A stretch of DNA of 64,000 nucleotides. Source: Utricularia gibba. Taxonomy: Eukaryota > Streptophyta > Magnoliopsida > Lamiales > Lentibulariaceae. Below the pieces are notes generated by a model. The model was not told the DNA's origin and made no database searches. It worked only from the letters and a program-made list of their open reading frames with translations. Location of the stretch: positions 3,782,001 through 3,846,000 of the forward strand of contig CM007990.1 in NCBI GenBank assembly GCA_002189035.1, given 5' to 3'. This document shows, piece by piece, positions 34,921 to 46,965 of the stretch. Each line of letters opens with the position of its first letter. The first letter of the stretch is position 1. The position numbers were made by a program, and so were the translations under genes.

Positions 34921-37269
34921 TCACAAGGGACTGTGCGAAATCCATCTCTTGAACATGACAAAGCATTCCTTGGGCTTGTACCTGGGAGCTACGTGCCCCG
35001 CCGCCTGCAACATATCAATGCCCGATGATGTTATTACAGCAAAGTTAATACAACACACATGACATGCAGCTTGAGCGTGCTTGCCAAAACAGTGGCGTAA
35101 GTCATCTTGTTCTCGAAACTTCTCGTGTATCTGCATCATATATGTTTAATAAAACAACCACACGCTTGTCTCCAAAAAAAAAGAAATCCGAAAAATTTAT
35201 GATTACCCGCTGACATGTTCATCCACGAACCATGGCCTCCATCTGTCTACAACAGGAGAGTTGAGGGACCTTATCCATGCCAGGGTCGACAATGTGGGCA
35301 CGTCAAGGTCAAAGTTACCACTGAAAGCACAAGCAATGCAGCAAAAGTGTTAATGGAGCCTCGTTAAGTGATTACTGGTTTCTTGTCAATAAAGTGAAGC
35401 GCAAAACTTTGATTGTTGCCTGTAAATGAGAGAGCGGTAGCCTCTGGAAGTCAGATTCTTGTGAAAGGGGATCATGCTCGGATATTCGGAAGTGTAGTTT
35501 ATGTTATGGTTGCATCTAATCCATTTTTCTCTACTCCCCTGCATCATCAACGCACAATATTTTTTCCTGTTATTGCCTTCCATGTAGGTGTTGTATTGTT
35601 TTACCTTAGTGACGTGAAGGGATTCCTGGACGTTGGGATCATTAGCCCAAGGATCGCAAAATATGCAATTGTCAGGCTGAAAAATCAACACAGATGAATG
35701 AACACTGAGCAATGGAAACACTAGAAAGACTGTGGACGTTACATGGCAATGAATCTCCGAGTGCTCTTCGTTTCCGTACACCCGAATCATATCCCGCCTT
35801 CTTACAGACTTTGGCGGACATGCTGGCTCAAAGGCATTGTATATATTCAAGGGATCCACCAGCTGTTTTTCACATGCAAGGTATGCATCAAACTAAAGAT
35901 TCAACAGAGTGGAAGGAGGAACTGGGAATTCGATATCTTGCCTCGTGGAAAGTATCAACATCTTCAGAACACGGCTTGTTGTTCACATCTGTCGAGTAAT
36001 TCCCGTTGCATTTTCGCTCCAAGGACTGAAACAAAAGGATAGTTGACGTTGCTGTTACGTTTTAAAAGAAGCAAAATTTCACTTTAACCTCGTAGAGATC
36101 AGGAGGGATGAGTCCCATTCCGTAAGCAGCCGGAACCCTGTAGTTTTCATGATCATGAGATGTGACTGGATTTCCCAAGATGTACCCCTGTTTCCAAAAC
36201 GTTGAATTCTTGAGAAAAAATATGGAGGCAACTAAAGATAAAAATCAGAATGACAGACTTTAAGGTTAATCTGGGGGTTGATTCCGAGTTCATTCCCTGC
36301 ATCACAAGAACAAGGCAGGAGTGAATTGAAAACTCCAGATGAAATACGACTATTTTTCATTTGTGTGCACCATCAGCTATCAGCCTGGTGATGACAGGTA
36401 TTGTGGTGCCGCTAAAGGAGTCTCCGGCGACGTAAAACGGGCTCGACCCGAACTCCGAATGATCATCGAGCCACTGCAGATGGACCAGAAGTCGCAACTC
36501 TAAAACGGATACAGAAAAGAGCACATGGATATGTTGGATCAAAGGGAACAGACAAACCTTCTGAAGGAACACGTAAGCTTGTTCACATGAATGGAAGTGT
36601 GTTGTGTAGGTAGCCTCCTCTGTCTTCCCGTAGGAAAATCCAGTTCCAACAGGGGAATCCACGAATAATATGTTTGCTTCCTGCAAAAAAATACAAAAGT
36701 CTGAACCTCGATATTCTGAGAAAAGAAGAGCATCATCAGCAGAAACGATTACGAACCTGGGTCCATGAATAAGGATTGACGATCAGGTTGGGCAAGCCCC
36801 CTTCGTCTATATCCGACTGATTAAAAGTCAAGGGCCCTGCAATGAATCTATTCCTGTCTCTTAGTACGGTAAATAGAACATAAAAACAATGATAGAGAGA
36901 AGAAACCAAACCATTTTCATAGAAAAGAGCAGAAAGAACAGAGCACCCTGGCCCTCCAGTTAACCAAAGAAGTAGAGGGTCTTTCTCAGGCTCCGGCCCC
37001 GATGACTTGACAAAGTAGTAAAATAACTGCACATTTTCTTCTTCATCAACACCTATGTACCTACCCAGAACAGTCCAGAGGAATTCTCATAAGGCAACGA
37101 ACAGGACCAATCATTCACGAGAGACCAGAGAGTAGTCAATCTACCCTGTTTCCAGATAAAATGGAAGAAGGCCATCAAAGCCAAGGAGATGTGTCACATG
37201 AGAGCCCCCATCACCCATAACACTCCCAAGGAGGAGCAGAACAACCGACAGCAGTGCAGCGAGGCTCAT
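34921..37269 (-). CDS. SCPL-6: serine carboxypeptidase-like protein, intact (451 aa)
   Basis: Fourteen exons: 37269-37145, 37060-36912, 36836-36757, 36680-36558, 36473-36371, 36296-36259, 36187-36089, 36025-35942, 35872-35753, 35676-35605, 35538-35420, 35320-35207, 35130-35085, 35004-34921; 1356 bp open. The signal peptide is four residues shorter than in SCPL-4 ([17 protein letters not shown]). Catalytic candidates are Ser178 (GDSFSG), Asp375 in a SGNFD loop and His428 ([11 protein letters not shown]). GGPGCS is intact. The upstream region lacks the TATA box found in SCPL-4 and -5. SGNFDLDVP and a TSEYP-type exon 11 are shared with SCPL-7, marking the two as sister copies. The substrate is unknown. 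Confidence 0.87.
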
Positions 37270-37939
37270 TTTCAATACCGAATTCTCCTGAGCTTTCAAA
37301 ATTACGTGATAACCTCATAGTATGTAAAGAAGCTCAATTAGTGGATGCCCTATACAACACGTAAGCTGCTATCCTCTACCCATATTAATGAGTAACAGCC
37401 ATCTGATAGCTATGAGTATTATTATTTTTTTGTAAACGAATGAGATTGCTCATCACGGCACTCCCGGATTTCTTTTAATGTGCAAAATGCCCCCTTAAAA
37501 GTTTTATATTTGCATAATTACGTCCATTGGCTTCTTGCTTCCTAAGTTCCGGCAAGGGATATTTGAATATAAGATCCACCCCTTCTTTAAAAAGAAAAAA
37601 CATAAAGTATGAGAATTGTGTGTGCAAAACATGCCTCATCCTAGTAGTGGGTTATATTGTAAAAAATATTTAGAAAGTCAAAATTTATTTTTTCTCTAAA
37701 AATCGAACTTGGTGTTATAAGGTGAGAGTGTTTGGTCAACACTCTTTAAATTAAGGGATCTTGAAATTTTATAATTAGATGAATTCTAAAATGGTATTCA
37801 ATTCTCTATTTCATGTATGTAAAAATAAAAAAATAAAAAGAGAGAAAGTCAAGAAAAATACAATGAGTTGGCTGTCACGATCTTTATCTTACTTTAAATA
37901 TGTTAATTTATGATTTTAACCTTTGAAAACACTCTCTAA
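37270..37939. other. SCPL-6 upstream region and spacer
   Basis: Contains the TATA-less 5' flank (deletion junction at TTTC 37294-37297), then the spacer module (GCCCCCTTAAAAGTTTTATA near 37488). No gene seen. Confidence 0.55.
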
Positions 37940-39172
37940 GGAGAATTTATTCATACATACTTGAGTGTTACATGTTTTGCACACAAGCATATTTATGGTT
38001 CATGCATCTTCATTTCTATTCATCTTATATGATTTCAAATTCAGAATTCTGATAATCTTAGTTTGGACTTGAGGACAAATCTACTGTCGATGTAGTATAA
38101 TGTAATAACATATAATTTTGAATGTTCTAGGACAGAAAAATAATTAGTATTCTACTATAAATCTCATACGTTATTTTTGTTCTAATCATTTGCTTGAGCA
38201 TGCACCATATGTCAATATTGTAAATCCCAATGAGCCTAAAAGTGTACAGTGGAGTCAGCATAAAAAGGGGACAAAAGAGAAGAAATATAAATACTAAATC
38301 CCAATAAGATCAAAAAGAGGATTTTTGACATAATGAAGAGTGAGGAAATATCTCTCACACTTTGAACAACACAAAAAACAATTATGGGGAGGGGAGGAAG
38401 TAGGAAAGAGTAGTAGAAAATCAGTATCCAAGTTTAACTCTGAACATTCTTTGTTCATTAGGAATACTATCTCTAGTCGGGAATAGTTAACTTTCAATAC
38501 AAACCATTTATGATTTCAGTTTCTATTTATATTTCTTTGCTTGTTGTTGCATTGTGACATGAACATGTTTTGGCTGCTATGTTATGAGCGTATTTCATTT
38601 TACTTAAGCATGAGTGACTAAATACACGTAATGCCTTGGGGTAGAAGGGGATGTACATGATTATTACTTTTTAGATTACATTAACTCGAGAATCAGATCA
38701 TTTTCTTATCAAAACATGATAGATCTAGGAGAATAAAGTGGTTATGTTCATAAAAAACAACCTAATTAGTGGTAGATCAAAAGTTAGAAAAATCAAGGGT
38801 TTGGATAGATTTAAATTCTTGTATTGTTAGATGAATGATTATCAAATTGGATGTTTAAGTGTAGTAATTATCATGTTACTTTTAGAAGTCTTAAGGCATT
38901 GCACTATTTTATTCTAGTTAGTAGTCGAATCTGCCTGTTATTTATTACTACATTTTATCGTAAACCTAGCTTATTCTGAGCTTAGACTTAATCTCTTATT
39001 TGCGACACAAACTAAATGTATTGACTTCACACAGCAAGCATCTAGCTCCTTAAGTTCGACCTTAGTGTATTATGTTCATATGTTTTGTATGATTAAATGT
39101 GAATTAAGATTATAAATTTATTTGATACGAAAAATTACATTTTAACGATGTTGCTAAATTTTTCATTTATCA
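37940..39172 (+). mobile_element. Gypsy remnant: 3' internal end plus LTR, family B
   Basis: The LTR runs 38101-39172 (starts TGTAATAACA, ends TTTATCA). It is preceded by GGACTTGAGGACAAATC and GTCGATGTAGTATAA (about 38065-38100). These match the internal 3' end (polypurine region) of the Athila-type element next to its LTR at 48396. So this is a truncated element, not a solo LTR; its 5' part is gone. Confidence 0.7.
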
Positions 39173-39500
39173 ATCAATCACAATTCTGCTGCAAATGTCA
39201 TGGACCATCATTAGAATTCTTTTTCTCCTCTAGAAATCATGCAAAAATGCACTTTCAAGAAAATCTTCTCTCTTTTGATGTTAAGTAGTCATGCCACACC
39301 TTTAGATATTCTCCCATATATGTACCTCCACCTATGCACTATACTCAATTAGACTAGAGAAAACAAGGGTAAAATGTGCAATAATAAGGAAAACTACACT
39401 TAAAAAAATCTATAAACTTGTCAACAAACTCCAGAGGGGGCCAGGCCCAGGGGGCAACCAGGAGAGCATTAAGTGTGCTCCGTTTCTTGTCGAGGCTGAT
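39173..39500. other. Spacer between LTR and USP-domain fragment
   Basis: Partly resembles 33590-33900 of the duplicated spacer. No gene seen. Confidence 0.45.
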
Positions 39501-39527
39501 TGGATGCCTGGGTGATTTGGAGCTACG

Positions 39528-39731
39528 TTGTTTGTCGACATGAGGCGCGCGCGCGCGGGTTCCGGTGACGTTGCTTCCTGCAGCGCCGGCGGGGCACTTG
39601 TGGTGGTAGGAATGAACATGGATAAACCCGGCAGGGAGTTGTTGACTTGGGCCTTGGTAAATGTGGTTCAGGCTGGGGATCGTGTCATCGCTCTTCACGT
39701 CGTCGACCCTGTAAGGGTTGTGGTAGGATGA
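39528..39731 (+). pseudogene. Universal stress protein-domain kinase gene fragment
   Basis: A GC-rich island in AT-rich surroundings encodes ALVVVGMNMDKPGRELLTWALV, then AGDRVIALHVV. This is the start of the universal stress protein domain found at the N-terminus of plant cytoplasmic receptor-like kinases (typically VVVGV.LD..SRELLTWALVKVA..GD.VIALHVL). The homology ends where a first intron would be expected, and no kinase domain follows. It is probably an exon 1 fragment moved here. A (GC)n run lies at 39543-39556. Confidence 0.7.
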
Positions 39732-40101
39732 TCTCAAGTGGGCGAAAGAGTGCATGAAATAAAAAAAATGATCTTTCATAATTTCCAATGAAGGACGAGA
39801 CTTGATCAACGAATCATGATAAAATCAACTGAATTGTAGTTATAGTATGACTAATCATTATTAATACTATGTCTGAGGGTCACATCATTGTCAAACTCCC
39901 AAATACTTCAATAAAGATTTCATTTAAGAACGATTGAAGTGTTATTGGTCCCAAATAATAGACTCTAGGACTACATACTAAAAGACAGAAGCAGCCAACA
40001 GTATTGAGAAACATCATACTTTTAATGAGCAATGTTGACACACATAAAGAAATGTGAGAAATAGATCCACCATGTGAGAAATACCAGATAATACACAAAT
40101 A
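39732..40101. other. SCPL-7 3' flank
   Basis: Conserved array 3' flank, without the upstream part of the 22930-type module. No gene seen. Confidence 0.5.
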
Positions 40102-42477
40102 TCACAAGGGGATGTGCGAAATCCATCTTTTGAACATAACATAGCATTCCTTGGGCTTGTACCTCGGAGCTACGTGCCCCGCCGCCTAAAAACATGTCAA
40201 TGTCGAATGATGTTATTACTGCAAGGCTACTACAACACACATGAGAGACAGGTTGGGAGTACTTGCCAAAACAGTGGCGTAAGTCATCTTGTTCTCGAAA
40301 CTTCTTGTGTATCTGCATCATGTATTTCAATAAAACAACCAAACGCTTGTCTCCGAAAAAGAAATCCAGAAAATTTATGATTACCCGCTGACAAATTCAT
40401 CCACGAACCATGGTCTCCATTCGTCCACCACAGGAGAGTTGAGGGACCTTATCCATGCCAGGGTCGACAATGTGGGCACGTCAAGGTCAAAGTTACCACT
40501 GAAAGCACAAGCAATACAGCAAAAGTGTTAATGGAGCCTCGTTAAGTGATTACTGGTTTCTTGTCAATAAAGTGAAGCGCAAAACTTTGATTGTTGCCTG
40601 TAAATGAGAGAGCGGTAGCCTCTGGAAGTCAGATTCTTGTGAAAGGGGATCATGCTCGGATATTCGGAAGTGCGGTTGTTATGGTTGCAATATAACCATT
40701 CTTCTGTAGTCCCCTGCATCATCATCAACACACATTATTATTTTTCTGTTGTTGCTTTGCGTCTCAAGCACAGCAAAAGGCGTTGTGTTGTTTTACCTTA
40801 GTGATGTGAAGGGATTCTTGGACGCTGGGATCATTAGCCCAAGGATTGCATAATGTGCAAACGTCAGGCTGAGAAATCAACACAGATTAATGAGCACTAA
40901 GAAATGGAAACACTAGAAAGTTTGTGGACGTTACACGGCAATGAATCTCCGGGTCCTCTTCGTTTCGATACACCTGAATCATATCCCGCCTTTTCCCAGA
41001 ATCTAGCGAACATGTTGGCTTAAAAGCATTGTATATATTCAAGAGATCCACCAGCTGCTCTTCACAAGCACAATTTGCATCAATCACAATTCGACAGAGG
41101 GAAAGGAGGAACTGGGACTTCGATATCTTGCCTCGTGGAAAGTATCAACATCTTTAGAACATGGCTTGTTGTTCGCATCTATCGAGTAATTCCCCTTGCA
41201 GTTTCGCTCCAAGGACTGAAAGAAAAGGATAGTTGGCGTTGGCATTACATTTTAAATGAAGCAAAATTTCACTTTAACCTCGTAGAGATCAGGAGGGATG
41301 AGTCCCATCCCGTATGCAGCCGGTATCCTGTAGTTTTTATGGTCATGAGATGTGACTGGATTTCCCAAGATGTACCCCTGTTTCCAAAGTGTTGAATTCT
41401 TGAAAAAATTTAAAGGTAACTAAAGATAAAACATCAGAATGACAGACTTTAAGGTTAATCTTGGGCGTGATTCCGAGTTCATTCCCTGCATCACAAGAAC
41501 AAGGCAAGAGTCAGTTGAAAAGTCCAGATGAAATAGGCCTGTTTTCGTTTGTTTGCACCATCAGCTATCAGCCTGGTGATAATAGGTACTGTGGTGCCGC
41601 TGAAGGAGTCTCCGGCGACGTAAAACGGACTCGATCCGAACTCTGAATGATCGTCAAACCACTGTAGACGGACCAGAAGTCGCAACTCAAAAAACGGATT
41701 TAGAACAGAACATTTGGATATGATGGATCAAAGCAAACAAATAAACCTTCTGAAGGAACGCGTAAGCTTGTTCACATGAATGAATGTGTGTTGTGTAGGT
41801 AGCCTCCTCTGTCTTCCCATAGGAAAATCCAGTTCCCACAGGGGAATCCACGAACAACATGTTTGCATCCTGCAAAGAAATACACAAATCCGAATCTTGA
41901 TATTCCGAGAGAAGAGCAGCATCATCAGCAGAAACAATTACGAACCTGGGTCCATGAATATGGATTCACGGTCAGCCTAGGCAAGCCCCCTTGGGCTGTA
42001 GCCGACAGATCAAAAGTCAAAGGCCCTGCAATGTAACTCCTTCCTCTCTCTTAGTACGCTAAATGGAACACAAAAACAATGGTGAAGACTAAAGAGAAGA
42101 AACCGAACCATGTTCATAGAAAAGAGCAGCAAGAACCGAGCACCCTGACCCTCCAGTAAACCAAAGAAGTAGAGGGTCTTTCTCAGGCTCCGGCCCCGAT
42201 GACTTGACAAAGTAGTAAAATAACTGCACATTTTCTGCTTCATCAACACCTATGTACCTACCAGAACAGTCCAGAGGAATTCTCATAAGGCAACGAACAG
42301 AACAGATCCTTCATGAGAAAACAGGGAGTTTTCAATCTACCCTGTTTCGAGATGAAATGGAAGAAGACCATCAAAGCCAGGGAGATGTGTTATATGAAAG
42401 CCCCCATCACCAAAAACACTCCCATCAAGCAGGAGGAGGAGGAGCAGAGCAACCGACAGCTGTGCAGCGATGCTCAT
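40102..42477 (-). CDS. SCPL-7: serine carboxypeptidase-like protein, open frame (454 aa)
   Basis: Fourteen exons: 42477-42341, 42257-42109, 42025-41946, 41869-41747, 41661-41559, 41485-41448, 41377-41279, 41215-41132, 41054-40935, 40868-40797, 40713-40598, 40498-40385, 40312-40267, 40185-40102; 1365 bp open. Signal peptide [19 protein letters not shown]. Catalytic candidates are Ser182 (GDSFSG), Asp378 (SGNFD) and His431 ([11 protein letters not shown]). Oddities: the near-invariant GGPGCS oxyanion motif reads GGSGCS; WLDDH is WFDDH; exon 11 lacks one codon; and the last acceptor is TTTTTAG instead of TTGCAG, still usable. No TATA box upstream. It may be active, altered or decaying. Confidence 0.85.
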
Positions 42478-45400
42478 CTTCAATACCCGACATAAAATTC
42501 TCCTTAGCTTTCAAAATTGCATGATAACCTATAGTTCTATAATTAAGCTGAATAAGTGGATGCCCTTTACACACGTTGCCTTCTGCTCTACTCATACTAA
42601 TGAGTCCTCGCTATCTGTTAGTTATGAGTATTATTTGTAACTAAAATTATTGTTTAATTGATTGAACTCATTTTTCAATTTGTTTATGGGTTAAGTCGGA
42701 CCTAATTCCATGTTAAACCTATGATTTTAAAACATTAATGCCATCTTTGAAAGTTGTGCCTTTAAATTAAGGATTGAATTGGACAAAATATGATAATGCG
42801 GTCTACTTTCGAAGCAAAAGAGCCAGTTTTTAGCATTTTGGGTAACAAAGTGGCATGAACTGTGCATCAAAAGACAACACGAGTAATGTTAAGCAACTCC
42901 TATGGTAAGAGTACCAAGTGGCATGAATGAATCCTAAGGACAATAAAAAATCAACCTTCTTCAAGCATGTGTTACCCTGCTTGATCGAAATTGCTTGGGG
43001 CATATGTATCGCATATATATCATAAAGAAGACCTTTGACTTAGCACTCATGGGATAAGATGCCGGATGAAGATACACAACTACCACTCAATGAGATAGCG
43101 CCTGACAACTTGAGCATCACGACTGTCAAGTTGCCAAATATTAGTCTGAAAACCTCCTCACGCACATGGCCCTTGCCAGAAACACATCAAGGTTGGGAGT
43201 CCGACGAGCAGCACCCTAGAGTTCGATAAACATGCAAGAAATATGATGAACGATTTTATTGTTTCAAATTCCTTCAAATTAGAAGGGTAAGAGATAAAGC
43301 TTCACTTACTCATCATCAAAAACCACAATTAATGGTGTGTAACTCATGAGCCTTACCTAGATGAGATTGTAGAAATATCATAACTTCTAACAATAGAAAT
43401 ATGTAAAAGTCGAAAAAAATTCACAATAAAATAAGCATTAGTTACAAATATGAAATGTAAATTCTATCAAATAAAAAAATGTTTAGTTACAAACAATCGT
43501 TACAAAATTTCAATTAAGTCAAGCTAATGTCCATTCCCTTAATGAGATTGAGAGGAAGAAAAAAAGGAATAGTAGTTTCACTCATTAAAATGGGAGATAA
43601 TTGGCATAATACTCCAGTTTTTAAAATACTGTAACGTTTTCTTTGCTTTACAAAGTACCTTAATTTTTAAAAGTAATATTTTAAATACCTTAACTTTATA
43701 TCTTTTAATTTATTTTGCAAAGTGCCCTAACAAGCATGGTTGAGTATTAAAATGTATATGGTTAGCATTAGAATTAAGACTCGATAGAGGGTTTCAGATT
43801 AAGGAAAATGTGAGGTCGAGTGATTCAAGCATCATTCTTTTCTACATTTCACCAGGCGTTGTTGAGAGTTGAATGAGATTGGGAAAACTGCGGAAGACAA
43901 AGGTGTAAAAAATGATTGTAAGAAGTGTAGGAAGAGATATTTATAGGTGTTCAATTTGAGAAATGATTAAAGGTTCTTGTAATTTCATTTCTTCATATTA
44001 TGCTTGGTAACTTATTAATAAAAATGTAAGTAAAGGTAAATTATAAAAAAGATGAATAAATAAAATAACTTATTATGAAAAATATTAACAAAGGTAAATC
44101 ATAAATAAGGTAATGAACAATGAGCATGTGTTCCACTTAATGCACACTCTTACCTAGTTACAATCATTTTATCACACCCTTGAACATCTGCCAACATGCA
44201 CATCTCCCACCATTTTATCAAGATTTGACCATTATTGGATTATAATTTACGATCTTTTTTTATTCTGACATTTTATTTTTTGTAAAGAAAATATTAAAAT
44301 ATTTTTTTCACAAAAAAAATAAAAGATCGGTTCAATCATAATTTGTACTAGGTAAAAGATGAATTATTCATGCAAACCAATAATTGTGATGACCATTTAA
44401 ATCACTATCCAAAATGGGTGGAGAGAAAAAAATAATGCCGCAGTCCGACTTTTTCTCATGAATTTGGTAAGATGGAGTAAACCCTTAATGGGTCGGGCCT
44501 TCCATTTCAAAGTCCGGCCCATTCCCTCATAATTTGTTAACTTCTCCCTTTATGCCTTCCAAGCTTGTGGACATATCCCCAGGGAGAGTTGTGGCTGCTG
44601 TGATATATATGTTGGATTAAATTGTTTGTTTATCTATGTGGTAAAGCTAATGAACATAAAAATAAGGAATACAGGATGTGTTTACCCAAACACAATCAAA
44701 TCAAGTCAAACCACCGGCCTAGATTCCTATTCAAAGAAAATTTATTATTATTTTCTCAATATATCAGTGTATCTCAATAAATACAGATCCATACAATTTT
44801 CATAAGTAATATGAACAATTGATAATATACTAACATTTTCTAGAGATAACAATCAATGGAAGTTAAATAATTCACTTTACTGTCTAACCATAAAATAAGA
44901 GATTATCATCTCAAAGTTATTGTGTCCAACATTCTGCCACTGGAAGATTCACAAGTTGCTTTATTATTGAAACTTTTCTTATCTTCAAATCTCATCCACG
45001 CATTTCTTCATGGGGTAGGCTTATACTTGGGTTAATGATTTTATTGCAATCCAATATCAATACAATCATCCCTACCCCAACAGTGGCACACACAAGTAAT
45101 CGTTACCGTAATCAACAAACAACATCGGATGATCAACCACTAACCACGTCTCTTGTATCGGATGTGTCACGCGGATCAATGGCGCAAATCTGCTTGTTGA
45201 AGATGCAGTGAGCTCAGCTACGATATTCAGTGAAGGAGATTGAGCTCAGTAGCAGAGACAGCCATTCTCAATCACCTCTAAAACTTAATTCATTTTTAGT
45301 TCAGCTCAATATTTTGTCATGCATTACTGTGTTTGCGCTTTTGTAGATGAACAGGATGTGATGGGCACCGAAGAAGTAGGAGAAGGTGGTTTTCGGGCAT

Positions 45401-45784
45401 CTAAGTCGTGTCCGGGTGGTGGTACAACGGAGTTGATGGGCTCTACGGCCGGATAATGAATGCTTGCATGGAAAGGATAGCAGTACAAGTAGTCGACTGC
45501 CGGGATATATCGAACGTGGCAAACCCTGATCTCAGACTTATCATCTTGATTCTACACATAAAAAAGGTCCTCCACTCAGTCTGGTTCCTGTGCAGGTCGA
45601 CAAAACCACTCATCCGAGTGCACATACTTGAGGTGAGGCCCCATCCACCACAGCCCTCGGGCCCAAGTCTAAGGCTGGCCTAATCTGTGCCACGTGTATG
45701 GATGGCTGACATGGTGTGTGAATGACATCAGCATGACGCATGAAAAAATACTTATGATTCATGAAACTAAACAAAATAAACTAA
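42478..45784. other. Intergenic region right of the SCPL array
   Basis: 42640-43130 repeats 26430-27120, and 43380-44230 is a third, diverged copy of the 20150/32900 spacer. From about 44450 the sequence is unique. Open frames at 45301-45522 and 45408-45683 overlap on opposite strands and match nothing I recognise. Confidence 0.55.
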
Positions 45785-46305
45785 GGGCATGTTTGGTTGT
45801 AATGTTTACACCGGTTTTCATATGGGTTTAGCAACAAATCACATTGGCACTTGGGTTATTGGCAAGTAAACATAAGCACACTTATCGTCTATTCATTTGG
45901 TTGGAATCCATATTAGTAGGTTTACATAAACTGAAAGAAGGGAGTATCCTTTTATGTAAACGCATCTCATATCTTCCCATTTTGACCCTTAGCCCCAATA
46001 TTTTTGGGTCTCAAATTCAGGTAATTGAGATCCACGTTTTGACTGTTCGACAACATAGCAAAGTATTCAATCGGTGTCCCACCCATTTGGAGACATCAAA
46101 ATCGAAGGTTAGTAGCCGAGATGAATGAATAATTTCATTAATAATGCAAACATATTCATTTTTTATTTTCTGATTGTTTGCTTTGTTCTTGATATATGTA
46201 GGCATAAGCATGTAGTCTCTCATGCATTAATTATTATATGTGATGAATTAATTCTAGGAACCCAAATTTTTTTGGATCGATTCAATTGATGAGAATGCTC
46301 AGGTA

Positions 46306-46963
46306 TTGCTATTGGCATATTTGTTGCAAAGGAATTTTGAAATTGCTCACATTATTGTGCTTATTATGTTGCTTCGACTACGTTCTCATGGTTCAAGACA
46401 TCAATGCCAATACTCATATACATCGAAAATGCCAAGACAAATTGAACATCTCCATGAATTAGTTAGCAACATGAACAACACAACTTTGAAGGAACTGAGG
46501 ATGAATCAGGATGTCTTTGGACGATTGTGTGTTGTCTACTTCGTGATTATGCAAGGCTTCGTGACTCAAAGTATATAACTATCAATGAGAAAGTTTGTAT
46601 TTTTTTAGGTATTTTAGCCCATCATAAGAAGATGCGAGTTCAAAAGTCATGTTTCAAAAGATCTACTTGGACAATTAGTTGTCACTTCAATGATGTTCTT
46701 GCAACTGTTTTATTCCTGCATGATAAGCTGTTAGTTAAGAGTGAACCTATTACTACTACCAATGCCACATCAAGGTTTTGTTTCTTTGAGGTAGTATTTC
46801 ATTTTTGGTTATGCATTATTTATCTTAATTACTACTAATTGTTGAATGTTTGTAATATGTATAGAATTGTGTAGGTGTTTTAAATGGGTCCTATATTGAG
46901 GTGTGGGTGCCTGATTGTGATAAGTCAAAATACCGAACCTGAAAAGGTACAATAGCCTTCAAT
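46306..46963 (+). pseudogene. Harbinger transposase, N-terminal part
   Basis: Recognisable blocks in shifting frames: FGRLCVV and LCCLLRDYARLRDSKYI, VCIFLGILAHHKKMRV, STWTISCHFNDVLATVL, and after a short gap GVLNGSYIEVWVPDCDKSKY, matching the GALDGT.I.V.VP segment that holds the first catalytic Asp. Here that Asp is Asn (VLNGS). It breaks off at 46965 where the LTR begins. Confidence 0.8.
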
Positions 46964-46965
46964 GT

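Noticed and set aside
39541-39558. Alternating GC run as a Z-DNA or regulatory element
   Set aside because: It is only about seven GC repeats, within a captured coding fragment; nothing else supports a function.
45301-45683. Overlapping open frames on both strands in a unique region
   Set aside because: No recognisable domain, no splice pattern and no duplicated copy to compare; I left it as unassigned intergenic sequence.
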